The notes beneath the pieces were generated by a model. It was not told the DNA's origin, made no database searches, and saw only the letters and a list, made by a program, of their open reading frames with translations. A stretch of DNA of 64,000 bases from Anodontia alba (taxonomy: Eukaryota > Mollusca > Bivalvia > Lucinida > Lucinidae), in NCBI GenBank assembly GCA_964016985.1, contig OZ024823.1:111030476-111094475 (forward strand). Direction: 5' to 3'. Shown here piece by piece: positions 1 to 9,733 of the stretch (positions are counted from its first letter, which is position 1; each line of letters starts with the position of its first letter). Both the position numbers and the translations under genes were made by a program.

Positions 1-265
1 TCAAGGGACCCATGAAAGTAGAAGTACAATCCGAAGTAAGCCCTCGCCTGTGTCAGTACGCTCGAATAACTCCATGATGACCTCAAGCCGAGGTCCAATC
101 ATGGTGAATCTCATCTCGAATATGGAAAGGGGCAGCAAACAGTCGATGTTCATTAATCCACAGAGTGGGAACTTCGAGGATATTCTCAAGACAATAGAAG
201 AGATAATAGTCATTGAGAGACCGCCCGTAACAGCACTATACACTCTAAGACCACCGCATAAAAAG
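1..265 (+). CDS. Doublecortin-domain protein, internal exon (partial)
   Basis: The frame beginning at base 2 is open for 88 codons from the window edge to a canonical donor (AAG, then gtaagt at 266), intron phase 0. From about residue 28 it reads as the N-terminal two thirds of a doublecortin (DCX) domain: a GPIMVNLISN first strand, the FEDILKTIEEII helix, then ALYTLRPPHKK, matching the family's conserved LYTL turn. The domain is completed in frame by the exon at 7789. DCX domains bind and stabilise microtubules, often in neurons or cilia. Upstream residues are Ser/Arg-rich linker, and earlier exons lie outside the window. Which doublecortin subfamily this is (DCX, DCDC2 or other) cannot be decided from one domain. 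Confidence 0.8.
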
Positions 266-284
266 GTAAGTTTAACTGCACTCG

Positions 285-815
285 CTATAAAATATATACG
301 GGAAAATGTACCTTTTGACACGTGGGTAACATGAGAAACTGTGCATTTTGACATGTACGTGATATGAGAAACTACGACTTTTTGGCATGTTTGCAGGAGA
401 AACAGTACTTTTTGACATATGAGCAATATAGAACATGTGCCTTCTGACATGCGCGCAACGTACGAAACTCCACCTTTTGGCATGCGCGCAACATGAGAAA
501 AACTCCACCTTTTAACATACCCTCAATATGTGACTCTGTGCAATTTTACATGTGCGAAACATGAGAACGTCTGCCGTTCGACATTCGCGCGACATGAATA
601 CTTGTATCTTTTGACATGCAAAACTCCACCTTTTGGCATGCGCGCAATATCTGAAACTGTACAATTTTACAAGTGCGCAAAATGCGAACTTGTGCCTTTC
701 GATATTCACGCAACATGAGAACCTGTACCTTTTGACATGCGTGCAACATGAGAAACTGTACCTTTTGACATGCGTGCAACATGAGAAACTGTAGCTTTTG
801 ACATGTGTGTAACTT
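285..815 (+). repeat. Degenerate 33-bp minisatellite
   Basis: Repeats of about 33 bp are built on GCAACATGAGAAACTGTACC followed by TTTTGACATGCG. The period is exact at the right end (units start at 728, 761 and 794) and loosens leftward. The array begins about 20 bp after the exon donor. The unit matches the terminal segment of the M14 MITE (compare 5987-6030), which suggests its origin. Related arrays occur at 1505-1655 and 7420-7675. Confidence 0.85.
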
Positions 816-1000
816 GAAAAACTATATTTTTAATGTATGTACATATACAATATCAAAGTTTATACAGGTCATTTACTGGTTTACAAAGAAATCATTTTCG
901 TTCGTTCGAACGACTGGGAATTATAAACCAATTAAATATATAATTGAAGATTAAATTAAACAAGTATGGAAACTACCAGGCAGAACAACATTTGCAAGTT

Positions 1001-1002
<2 letters not shown>

Positions 1003-1090
<88 letters not shown>
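1003..1090. repeat. (TA)n microsatellite, about 44 units
   Basis: Uninterrupted TA dinucleotides. The Tyr/Ile run it would encode is not a protein. Confidence 0.98.
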
Positions 1091-1093
<3 letters not shown>

Positions 1094-1179
1094 CTTAATT
1101 GTAACCATCTGTGTGTGCAATGTTATGAAATGTTATATCTCCCTCTGTTTTCCTTCCTCGCTTTATATTTATTATCTGT

Positions 1180-1504
<325 letters not shown>

Positions 1505-1518
<14 letters not shown>

Positions 1519-1740
1519 CGCACCTTTTTAGCATGTGTACAACACGAGAAGCTGTGCCTTCTGAGAAGCAGTGCCTTTTGAAATGTGCGCAACAAGCGAA
1601 TCTGAGCCTTTTGACGTGCGCGCAACATGAGAAACTGACCTTTTTTCCATTTGCGCAGCGTGACATGTGCACACAGCGAAAGCTCAGATCTACTCTACAT
1701 GCAGTCTGATCAGAGTCTTCAAAGCAGCGACTTAGGGGGA
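1505..1740 (+). repeat. Second minisatellite patch running into an M14 MITE end
   Basis: Three to four degenerate units of the array seen at 285-815 (GCAACATGAGAAACTG at 1622) pass without a break into GACATGTGCACACAGCGAAA and then GCAGTCTGATCAGAGTCTTC. That is the order found in M14 elements: end segment, then H3 hairpin. Confidence 0.7.
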
Positions 1741-1925
1741 CAGCGAAGACAGATGATACTGTACACAGGGTAATATGAGTCTTCACTAAACGCACTTTCA
1801 TGCTGACATCATATGTTGTTCACATGCGAACAGCATAGAGCAATGCTAACTGCGATCAGCACAGACCAACCCCGGTCTTTAACACTCAGCATGCAGGGAA
1901 AAAGTTTCAGCAGACATTTTGATTT

Positions 1926-3381
1926 TTGCTCACCTGAGCTTTTGTGATTACGCTGTGTCCGTCGTACGTGCGTCGTCTGTCGTACGTCGTCAACATTTAC
2001 CTAGAGGCCACAGTCTTGCTTCAATCTTCATGAAACTTTACCAGAGAGTTTGACTTGGTGATATCAAGGTTAAATTTGATAATTAGGGGTCATGTCCGGT
2101 CAAAAACTAGGACAAATTTCTTTAAAGTTTTGTTCACCCTCTAGAGGCCACACTTTTGCTTCAGTCGTCATAAAACTTCATCAGCATGTTTGTCAGGATA
2201 ATATCTCAGTCAAGTTTGAATATGGGTCAGATCGGGTCAAAAACTAGGTCAAATTTCTTTGAAAACTTGTTCACCCTCTAGAGGCAACAATTTTGTTTTA
2301 ATCTTCATCAAACTTTTCCAGAATATTTGACTGGATGACATCTCGGTCAAGGGTAAATATGGGTCATGTCGGATAAAAAACTAGGTCACTAGATCAAATG
2401 TCTTTAAAACTTTGTTCACCTTCTAGAGGCAACAGATTTGCTTCAATCTTCATGAAACTTTACTAGAGAGTTTGACTTGGTGATATCTAGGTTAAGTTTG
2501 AATAATTATGGGTCATGTCCGGTCAAAAACTAGGTCAAATTTCTTTAAAGTTTTGTTTACCCTCTAGATGCTACACTTTTGCTTCAGTCGTCATAAAACT
2601 TCACCAGCATGTTTGTCTGGATAATATCTCAGTCAAATTTGAATATGGGTCAGGTCGGGTCAAAAACTAGGTCAAATTTCTTTAAAAACCTTGTTCACCC
2701 TCTAGAGGTAACAATTTTGTTTTAATCTTCATCAAACTTTTCCAGAATGTTTGACTGGATGGCATCTCGGTCAAGGGTAAATATGGGTCATGTCGGATAA
2801 AAAACAAGGTCACTAGATCAAATGTTTTTAAAACTTTGTTCATCTTCTAGAGGCCACAGATTTGCTTCAATCTTCATGAAACTTTACCAGAATGTTTGTC
2901 TGGGTAATATCTCGTTCAATTTTAAATATGGGTGCTGTCGGTTTGAAAACTAGGTCCCTAGATCAAATGTCTTTGAAAACCTTGTTCACTCTCTTCTAGA
3001 GGCCACAGATTTGTTTCAGTCTTCAAGAAACTACCAGAATGTTTGTCTTGATGATATCTAAGTCAAGTTCGAATATGGGTCATGTTAGTTTAAAAACTAG
3101 GTCACTAGGTCAAATTTCTTTAAAATCTTGTTCACCCTCTAGAGGCAACAGTTTTGCTTCAATTTTCATGAAACTTTACCAGAATGTTTGTCTGGTGCAT
3201 TTTTTAATATGGGTCATGTCGGTTCAAAAACTAGGTCAAATTTCTTTAAAACCATGTTCACCATCTAGAGACCACAGTTTTGCTCCAATCTTCATCAAAC
3301 TTTACCAGAATGTTTGTCTGGATGATATCTTGGTCAAGTTCTAATATGGGTTATGTCGGGTCAAAAACTATGCCACTAGGT

Positions 3382-3421
<40 letters not shown>

Positions 3422-3955
3422 TAAAAAAAAAATTTGTTCACCTTATAGTGGCCACAGTTTGCTTCAATCTTCATGAAACTACACCAGAATGTTTGTCTTG
3501 ATGATATCTTAGTCAAGTTTGAATATGGGTAATGTCGGATCAAAACCTAGGTCAGATTTGTTCAAAACGTGTTCACCTCCTAGAGGCCACAATTTTGCTT
3601 CAATCTTTATAATCTATCGAATTTGGTTTGTAGCTTTATCTAGTAGATCTCCACGAAGATTGTTCAAATTAGATCCCTAAGGTCAAAAATGGCCCCACCC
3701 TGGGTTTCAGTAGTTTTACATAGACAAATAAGTGACAAATAAGCTTTTCTTCTAAAACTATTAGCCAGATTTTGAAATAAGTCGGCAGAAATGTTTCTTG
3801 GTTGACTGTCTTTTAAAGCATAGAGAGTCCTGTGAACAGACGATGATAGTTTTTTAGAATATACTGTGTTGCATTAAATTGTTGAAGTAACTGATGATGG
3901 TTGGAGACAATGACACTCAGATGAGCGAATTAGGGCCCTCTAGGCCCTCTTGTTT
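1926..3955. repeat. Composite element C1: about 12 tandem units of ~140 bp
   Basis: The 5' end is GCTCACCTGAGC followed by a CGTCCGTCGT-rich leader (1928-1995). About 12 units start with GTTCACCCTCTAGAGGC at roughly 2132, 2269, 2414, 2555, 2693, 2838, 2983, 3130, 3256, 3435 and 3570. The 3' end is ACTCAGATGAGCG plus GGCCCTCTTG. Typical spacing is 137-147 bp. The 179-bp interval contains a T tract (3384-3420). The two ends are imperfect inverted repeats. The layout resembles bivalve elements with tandem cores (for example the pearl type), but family assignment is inference. Non-coding. Confidence 0.85.
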
Positions 3956-3974
3956 TCCATAAAATGGGCTTTAT

Positions 3975-4198
3975 CTCATTGTAGTCGAGATACCCGTAAA
4001 AGAGTAATTGGCAAACAGTGCAGACCCAGATCTGATCTGCGGCGTCTGATCAGGGTCTCCACTGTTTGCAAATAGTGCAACAATTTTTCTCTAGGAATAT
4101 CTAAATCTCATAGCTGGACGTACCTAAAACTGAATTTGAACTCTTCAAATATATAGTTGGGTGAGTTCATTCAGTCTACAATGTCTACAATGGGTTAA
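3975..4198. mobile_element. M6-like MITE, degenerate
   Basis: It carries the H2 hairpin (GGCAAACAGTGCAGACCCAG and its complement CTCCACTGTTTGC) and ends at ATGGGTTAA (TTAA at 4195-4198). The left end is too eroded to place exactly. Confidence 0.6.
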
Positions 4199-4294
4199 AC
4201 ACATTTGCTTGAAAGGTCAAAGCCTATTTCTGGGAAAAATAAGAAGAGTATCATGAATTTGTCGTCAGCTAAATCAGCCAGAGAGTGGTAAAGT

Positions 4295-4517
4295 TTAACC
4301 TATTTTAGTCTGGGGACCCCAAAAACGGATTATTGGCAAACAGTGCAGATCCAGATCTGACGCCACAAAACGCGGCGTCTGATCAGAGTCTACACTGTTT
4401 GCATTAACAACAAGAATTTCTTTAAAACATAGTAATAATAAAAACTAACCCTGTTGTTGGAAATAGACCGGTCCAAAGAAATGTGGTAGAAGTGCTTATT
4501 CGTCATAAATGGGTTAA
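4295..4517. mobile_element. M6 MITE (piggyBac-like, TTAACCCATTTA ends)
   Basis: It is bounded by TTAA at 4295-4298 and TAAATGGGTTAA ending at 4517. The H2 hairpin CAAACAGTGCAGATCCAGAT / GTCTACACTGTTTGC sits near 4340-4402. TTAA flanks with CCC-starting ends are the piggyBac signature. No coding capacity. Confidence 0.8.
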
Positions 4518-4899
4518 TAAATTACTTGATGCAGATAATGTCGTATAAGACAGGGAAATTTCAGACTGCTTCGTGTGTGAACCCAAAGTTAGAAAATGGC
4601 ATTTTTTTCACACAGGACCTTTCAGTAAAACAAGCCATTTCACTGCATAACCTCTACACCCCTGAATTCTTAAGTGGACTCGCCTATCTTTACATTTGGA
4701 CATGAAGATTTGGTAATTATTGAAATATGGGCTTCAGTCTTAAATCAAAAGCAGAATCTATATCATCTGGAACCATACTGTTTGCTTAGGTACTTGTGAT
4801 GGCCTCCAAAGGTACTTTTGTGCGGTCAGAAATGTTACTGAGTTTTTTGTGTTTGTTGTCCCCAAAACCTACAAAATGTATTTAGTCCATTTCTATTTA

Positions 4900-5218
4900 C
4901 AATTGACTCTCGTTATCTCGACCTCGCTTATCTCGAATAACCGCTTATCTCGAAGTGAAAATCTGGTACTTGTCTAAACATGAAAATCTAACAACATGTA
5001 AAAATATTGTGGTAAAGAGGAGAAATTGCTCTAAGGAGCAATTTCTCCTCTTTTCCACAATATTTTTAATATATCTCTAACTTCAAGAGTCCAGTTACAC
5101 ATATAATTGTTAATCGAATTGTTTTTTCCTCAGTTCTGCAAATCTGATGTGTCGAAGTACGGATATCTCGAAGTATTTCAGAGAGTCCCTTGGAATTCGA
5201 GATAACGAGAGTCGACTG
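4900..5218. mobile_element. M2 MITE copy a (pogo/Tigger-like)
   Basis: The ends are CAATTGACTCTCGTTATCTC and a right end ending GAGAGTCGACTG, flanked by TA on both sides as in pogo/Tigger insertions. A central near-perfect palindrome (about 5010-5066) is built on GAGGAGAAATTGCTC / GAGCAATTTCTCCTC. The motif TATCTCGA recurs inside both ends and may be a transposase-binding repeat (inference). Confidence 0.9.
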
Positions 5219-5346
5219 TATTTAGTTTCTTTTTCATAAATAGATGTGAAATTACCCAACAGATGCCACAATTACTAAAGGAGTATAAGCCAGCGCATGA
5301 CAAAACCTAAAAAATGTCATGTTCGCCCAGGGAAGACACGGATCAG

Positions 5347-5536
5347 CATTATGAAAACACGCCTATTCAAATATATAGAAAATTTCACCTCCAAAAACTG
5401 AAAATTTTCAGATAAAAACAATCTATGGTTTTGAGCAAAAATATGGAAAATAATGTATACCCCTGTAAACCCCAGTTTTACTATATAAAAGTGTGGTTTA
5501 AGGGGGTCAAAATTATATAGGTATGTTTTCGTGATG
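5347..5536. mobile_element. M1 MITE copy 1, central palindrome deleted
   Basis: M1 reference layout: end CATTACGAAAACACGCCTAT, an AT-rich left arm, a 66-bp palindrome (CATAGATTGTGGGTACTCGT...), a right arm containing CCCCAGTTTTACTATATAAA, and end GCATGTTTTCGTGATG; about 280 bp in all. This copy keeps both arms and ends but has only CAATCTATGG where the palindrome should be, so it is 190 bp long. Confidence 0.9.
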
Positions 5537-5539
5537 GCC

Positions 5540-5700
5540 TGGGCATCTGACCAGTCTGATCAGAGTCTTCGCTGTCCGCATGAAAAAAGCTTAGATCCTT
5601 GGCTACACTGAGCGCACAGCGAAGACTCTGATCACACTGGACGGATGCCCAGGCTGATCTGTTCGCTGGGCGCACATGCAATTTTGTTGGTTTTGTCTTG
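5540..5700. mobile_element. M14 MITE fragment with two H3 hairpin halves
   Basis: It contains CAGTCTGATCAGAGTCTTCG, a CTTGGCTA linker region, then AGCGAAGACTCTGATCACAC and CAGGCTGATCTG. M14 elements elsewhere consist of two such hairpins joined by a TGGATAGCCAA-type linker. Non-coding. Confidence 0.7.
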
Positions 5701-5824
5701 CGCTGGCTCCCAAACACAAAACGCAAACACGATACAGACAGTTACTGACGAAATAAAAAAATTTGGAGCGGCCAGTAGTAAGAATAGTGGGCATGCGGTG
5801 ACCGAAATCAGTTTTATCAGTCTA

Positions 5825-5935
5825 ATCCCAGTTAGCATTCTACGTAAATCTACATCGGGCCGTCATCGGGCCGTCAGCTACCCTGACGGCCCGATGACGG
5901 CCCGATATAGATTTACGTAGAATGCTGACTGGGAT
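5825..5935. mobile_element. M9 foldback element, 111 bp
   Basis: It is almost entirely one inverted repeat: ATCCCAGTTAGCATTCTACG ... CGTAGAATGCTGACTGGGAT, with a GACGGCCCGATG arm repeated internally. The loop is only a few bases. A second copy lies at 12153-12269. Confidence 0.9.
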
Positions 5936-5986
5936 GTTTTCGGTGTATTCGTTGTTTATCAAGGATTCCTTTCAAAGAAAATACGA

Positions 5987-6128
5987 GCCGCAACGTCAGA
6001 AAACGTACATTCGGACCTGTGCGCTCAGCAAAGATTCAGATAAGCCTACGCATTCGCATGGTCTCATCAAAATTATGATTGGATGCATTTTGGATAGCCA
6101 AAGACGCAAAGTTTCTTTATGTGGCTGA
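5987..6128. mobile_element. M14 MITE fragment (end plus one hairpin side)
   Basis: It starts GAGCCGCAACGTCAGAAAAC and continues GTACATTCGGACCTGTGCGC, CAGCAAAGATTCAGAT, then the TGGATAGCCAAAGACGCAAA linker. This is the clearest copy of the terminal segment that matches the minisatellite unit at 285-815. Confidence 0.7.
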
Positions 6129-6134
6129 GTTTAC

Positions 6135-6413
6135 CATTACGAAAATACGCCTATTCAAATGTATTGGAAATTTCACCACAAAAAACTAAAAGTTTTCAGG
6201 TACAAATTCTGACATTTTTTTCATATTTCTGCTCAAGACATAGATTGTGGGTACTCGTTAGAACCGCCTCGACGAGGCGGTTCTAACGAGTACCCACAAT
6301 CTATGTTTAGAACAGGAATAAGGAAAATAACGTATACCCCTGTAAACCCCAGTTTTACTTTGTAAAAGTGGGGTTTAAGGGGGTCAAAATTATATAGGTA
6401 TGTTTTCGTGATG
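6135..6413. mobile_element. M1 MITE copy 2, full length
   Basis: Both ends and the palindrome are intact. Its inner sequence is GAACCGCCTCGACGAGGCGG, with arms running from about 6238 to 6305. Confidence 0.95.
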
Positions 6414-6495
6414 TCATAATTTAACTCTTAGCATGCTGGGTAATTTTGCATGCTTTTTTTATTGTCTGTAGATTTTCTTTTAAACTTATTTTTTT

Positions 6496-7361
6496 AGCTC
6501 ACCTTAGCCGAAGGCTCATTGGTGAGCTTATCATATGGCAAGGCTGTTGTATGTCTGTCTGTGTGCCCTGTGTTCACATTTTCAAACGTCTTCTCCTCTG
6601 GAACCACTGGGCCGATTGAAGTCCCAGGTCAGACGACCAAGATGGCCGCCATGCCTATATATGATAAAAACCCTTCAAAAATCTTCTCCGGAACCGCTGA
6701 GCCGATTTGCATGAAATTTGGTATGTAGCATCTGGGACGTAGGCCCATCATAAATTACATAAATGGTGACCCTGGGATGACCTTGACCTATTTTAGGCCG
6801 AGGTCAAATTTGGTCGCATAGGCATTTGTATGTGAAAAAGTGAAAATGCATAATAACTTACTTAGTGTTCAGAATACCCTCCCAAAACCATAGATATTCT
6901 TGTTCCTTATGATAAGACACATTAAGTGACATGGATCTTGGGACCCCAGGGTGTCCCCCGGGGGCATGCCCCACCCCCTTCATTTCATAAAATGTGTTAT
7001 ATCTCGGAAACTGTTCAGATCCCCACCCATAAACCATATATTGTTGTTCCTTATGACAAGCTGCATTTAGTGACATGGATCCCCGGGTCCCCCGGGGGCA
7101 TGCCCTACCCGCTCTTTTCATAAAAAGCATAATATCTTGGTAACCGTTCAGATCCCCACTCATTAACCATATATATTCTTGTTTTGACTAAGTATGGCCC
7201 TTTGAAAAGTTCAGCATTTTAACCTTGTCAGCAAGATATCTCAGAACTGTTTAAGCCATTGTCTTGAAACTTGACTGGCTGATAGGGAATGATGAGTAAA
7301 TGACCTGATTAACTTGCAGCAGTTCACTCAGGTGAGCGTTGTGGCCAATGGGCCTTTTGTT
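6496..7361. repeat. Composite element C2
   Basis: The 5' end is AGCTCACCTTAGCCGAAGGC and the 3' end is ACTCAGGTGAGCG plus GGGCCTTTTGT. The core contains AAGATGGCCGCCATGCC and about three 150-bp units with TCCCCCGGGGGCATGCC (6880-7180). Apparent reading frames here come from the repeats. Confidence 0.8.
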
Positions 7362-7419
7362 TAAAATATCTTTCAGGAATACCATCAGAGTGTTAAACAG
7401 TTTAGATCAAAATCAGTGT

Positions 7420-7675
7420 GTCTTTATACTTGTGCGCTACATGAGCGACTGCACATTTTGATACGTGCGCAGTATGAAAAAATTTGCCTTTATACATGTA
7501 CGCAACATGAGAAACTGTTTGTAGACATGTGCGCAACATGAGAAACTGTTTGTAGACATGTGCGCAAAATGAGAAACTGTTTGTAGACATGTGCGCAACA
7601 TGAGAAACTGTTTGTTGACATGTGCGCAACATGAGAAACTGTTTGTAGACATGTGCGGAATTTGAGAAACTGCCG
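7420..7675 (+). repeat. 31-bp minisatellite next to the terminal exon
   Basis: About seven units of GACATGTGCGCAACATGAGA plus AACTGTTTGTA. The period is exactly 31 bp in the centre (units at 7524 and 7555), and copies are more uniform than in the 285-815 array. It ends about 110 bp before the exon acceptor. Confidence 0.93.
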
Positions 7676-7788
7676 GGATGATCTGGGTCCAAACTGTTAG
7701 CAAAGGTTGTCAGTAGACGACAAAAGTCGCCACTAGCGGGAAAAGACTAATAAGATTTATACATGTGTCATTTTGTGTTATTTTGCAG

Positions 7789-8322
7789 GTAGATAGTTTC
7801 AGTACTTTAACGAAAGTGATTCGGCTATATGGCGATACTTTTTATGCGTGTGGACAAGAGGGACCGCCAGAAGAGGTCTATAGCATGGGCTCGCCCAAGA
7901 GATCCCCAAACAGATCACCCTATCGGGATACTTCACCGATGCAGAATGGTTACCATCATCAAAGTCCGCGCAGGAGACAACAGAACGGTAACCAGGATTA
8001 TAAGGACGAACCCAGAGGTAGACAGTACAACTTCAATGAACGGCAAAGAGAGCAAGCTAGGAACCAGCCAGATGGGGAAGATGGTTCACCTGTACGGGGT
8101 CGAGAGAGAAGAAATCAACCAGGCGTGACACCCAGAGCGAAACAAACACCACGACGTAATGATGATGATAGCAAGACACCAAGAAGGGCCCAGAATACTA
8201 GAAGAGAAGAGGAAGACAGCGACCATTCACGGAGTAATAGCCCGTCAGAGGAAGAAATGGTGAAAAGAATTGAAGAAATGGAAACGATAAAAGATAATAT
8301 AGATGATGACGTAGAATACTAA
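7789..8322 (+). CDS. Doublecortin-domain protein, terminal exon
   Basis: The acceptor ttttgcag ends at 7788. The exon is phase 0 and continues the frame of 1-265 to a TAA at 8320-8322 (177 residues). Residues 1-25 (VDSFSTLTKVIRLYGDTFYACGQE) finish the DCX domain with the conserved tyrosine-alanine-cysteine-glycine strand. The rest is a disordered basic tail rich in Arg, Pro, Gln and Ser (SPKRSPNRSPYR, TPRAKQTPRR, TPRRAQNTRR), ending with an acidic helical segment (SEEEMVKRIEEMETIKDNID). Basic tails beside DCX domains commonly add microtubule affinity, but that role here is inference. The downstream region is MITEs from 8343, and no AATAAA was seen close to the stop. Confidence 0.82.
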   Translation, partial: VDSFSTLTKVIRLYGDTFYACGQEGPPEEVYSMGSPKRSPNRSPYRDTSPMQNGYHHQSPRRRQQNGNQDYKDEPRGRQYNFNERQREQARNQPDGEDGSPVRGRERRNQPGVTPRAKQTPRRNDDDSKTPRRAQNTRREEEDSDHSRSNSPSEEEMVKRIEEMETIKDNIDDDVEY

Positions 8323-8342
8323 AGATAAAAAAAAATGTGGCA

Positions 8343-8529
8343 TGAGCTGGGACACAACATTTTCTTCAAGATTGCATGTGCGCCAAGCGAAAACTGCGCG
8401 CAATCTACCCGAGTCTTCGCAGGGCACGTTTAGGATAGCCAAGGATCCAAAGCGCCCTCGAGCGAATAGCGAAGACTCTGATCGCTGGGCGCCTATGCAA
8501 TCTTGTAGGAAATGCTGTGTCCCAGCTCA
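8343..8529. mobile_element. M13 MITE copy 1
   Basis: The ends are inverted: TGAGCTGGGACACAACATTT and GAAATGCTGTGTCCCAGCTC. Inside is an H3-type hairpin (GCGAAGACTCTGATC). It begins 21 bp after the doublecortin stop codon, so it probably lies in that gene's 3' UTR. Confidence 0.88.
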
Positions 8530-8586
8530 TGTGTTTGTCATGTAATGTGTTTGTCATGTAAATATCAAACCTGTTATACCCTGTCT

Positions 8587-9095
8587 TTAAGGGGGATGGA
8601 TACACTTTCAACTGAGGTAACTCTGTCAAAATTGTTTTTGGCCCCTTCTGAAAAGCTATCTACTCTTAAGATAAACATGCCTATATAATTTTGACCCCCT
8701 TAAACCCCAATTTTAAATAGTAAAACTGGGGTTTACAGGGGTATATGTTATATTTCTTAGTTCTGCTCAAAAACATAGATTGTGGGTACTCGTTAGAACC
8801 GCATCGCCAAGGCGGTTCTAACAAGTACCACAATCTATGTTTTGAGCAGAAATATGAAAAAAAATCAGACTTTTTATCTCAAACTTTTCAGTTTTTGGAG
8901 GTGAATTTTTTCTATACATTTGAATAGGCGTGTTTTCGTAATGATTTGCTCTTCTGGTAGCATATTCTTTCAATTTAGAATACATGTAGATCTTTTAGAA
9001 GACCCTTGGGGTGCATGAAGCAAACCGGAAGTCACGAAAGTTGTCTCTCTTGTACAAATGGCGTAATATCTAACAAGTGTATCCAATCCCTGTAA
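8587..9095. mobile_element. M8 MITE interrupted by M1 copy 3
   Basis: The left half begins TTAAGGGGGATGGATACACT and reaches about 8664. The right half restarts at about 8944 (ATTTGCTCTTCTGG) and ends AAGTGTATCCAATCCC. Joined, the halves follow the M8 order seen at 17177-17413, so M1 landed in an existing M8. Confidence 0.8.
8665..8943. mobile_element. M1 MITE copy 3
   Basis: It lies in reverse orientation relative to copy 2: the CCCC-rich arm comes first and the end GGCGTGTTTTCGTAATG is last. The left terminus is mutated (ATAAACATGCC). Confidence 0.9.
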
Positions 9096-9138
9096 CAACG
9101 ATATGTCTGTCCATTTATCTCGTATTTTTGCACTTTAT

Positions 9139-9545
9139 TCCCCGCCACATGACAGTGGCGGAGTATAATAGTTTCACGTTGGACGCCCGTATGTCCGTCC
9201 GTCTTTCCGTCCGCCCGTTTGTGTGTCGTACGACCGTCCGTCCGTTTCTGGACGATAATTTGAGTAAATATCCATGGATTTTCAACAAACTTTGTATGTG
9301 CATTGATATTATAGAGATCTGGTTTAGGATTGGCGTTGGGCAAATTTCGTCAATTTTTGACGCTTATCTACCCACAACACGTCCGTATTTTAGTTTCCGG
9401 ACGATAACGAGTAAATATCAACAGGTTTCACCAAACTTGGTATGTGCATGATGTTGTGGAGATCTAACTTGGGATTGCTACTGGTCAGCGTCATTTTTTT
9501 ACATTTGCTCGACAAACGATAGTGGCGGGGTATTATCGTTTCACG
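9139..9545. repeat. Composite element C4a (CCCCGCC...GGCGGGG ends)
   Basis: It starts CCCCGCCACATGACAGTGGC, followed by a CCGTCCGTC-rich leader. Two related units contain GATAATTTGAGTAAATATCC and GATAACGAGTAAATATCAAC. It ends GATAGTGGCGGGGTATTATC. Non-coding. Confidence 0.75.
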
Positions 9546-9733
9546 TTTTTATTTATTGTATGCACATGAGCACATCTAAAGAAATTTAAGAAAGATAAAC
9601 ATTATTTTCTTTTAATTATTTCAATGTTGATTTTCTAAGCAGTGGAAATTTGAAACTATGTCTAAAAAATCAAGTTTTATATAACATTTTATATACTGCG
9701 AAAAAGATCAGCATACATTTTTCTTCATTTTTT

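Noticed and set aside
285..815. CRISPR-like look of regularly spaced repeats
   Set aside because: Units are contiguous and degenerate with no unique spacers, and the context is an animal intron.
4021..4080. tRNA-like cloverleaf suspicion around short palindromes
   Set aside because: The palindrome is the H2 hairpin of an M6-like MITE; no A/B box arrangement or CCA-type acceptor was seen.
7402..7703. Cys/His-rich frames on the minus strand (repeated CAHVYKQFLMLRTC)
   Set aside because: They are direct translations of the 31-bp minisatellite, in an intron.
8342..8629. Opposing short frames after the doublecortin stop
   Set aside because: Both are translations of the M13 inverted repeat.
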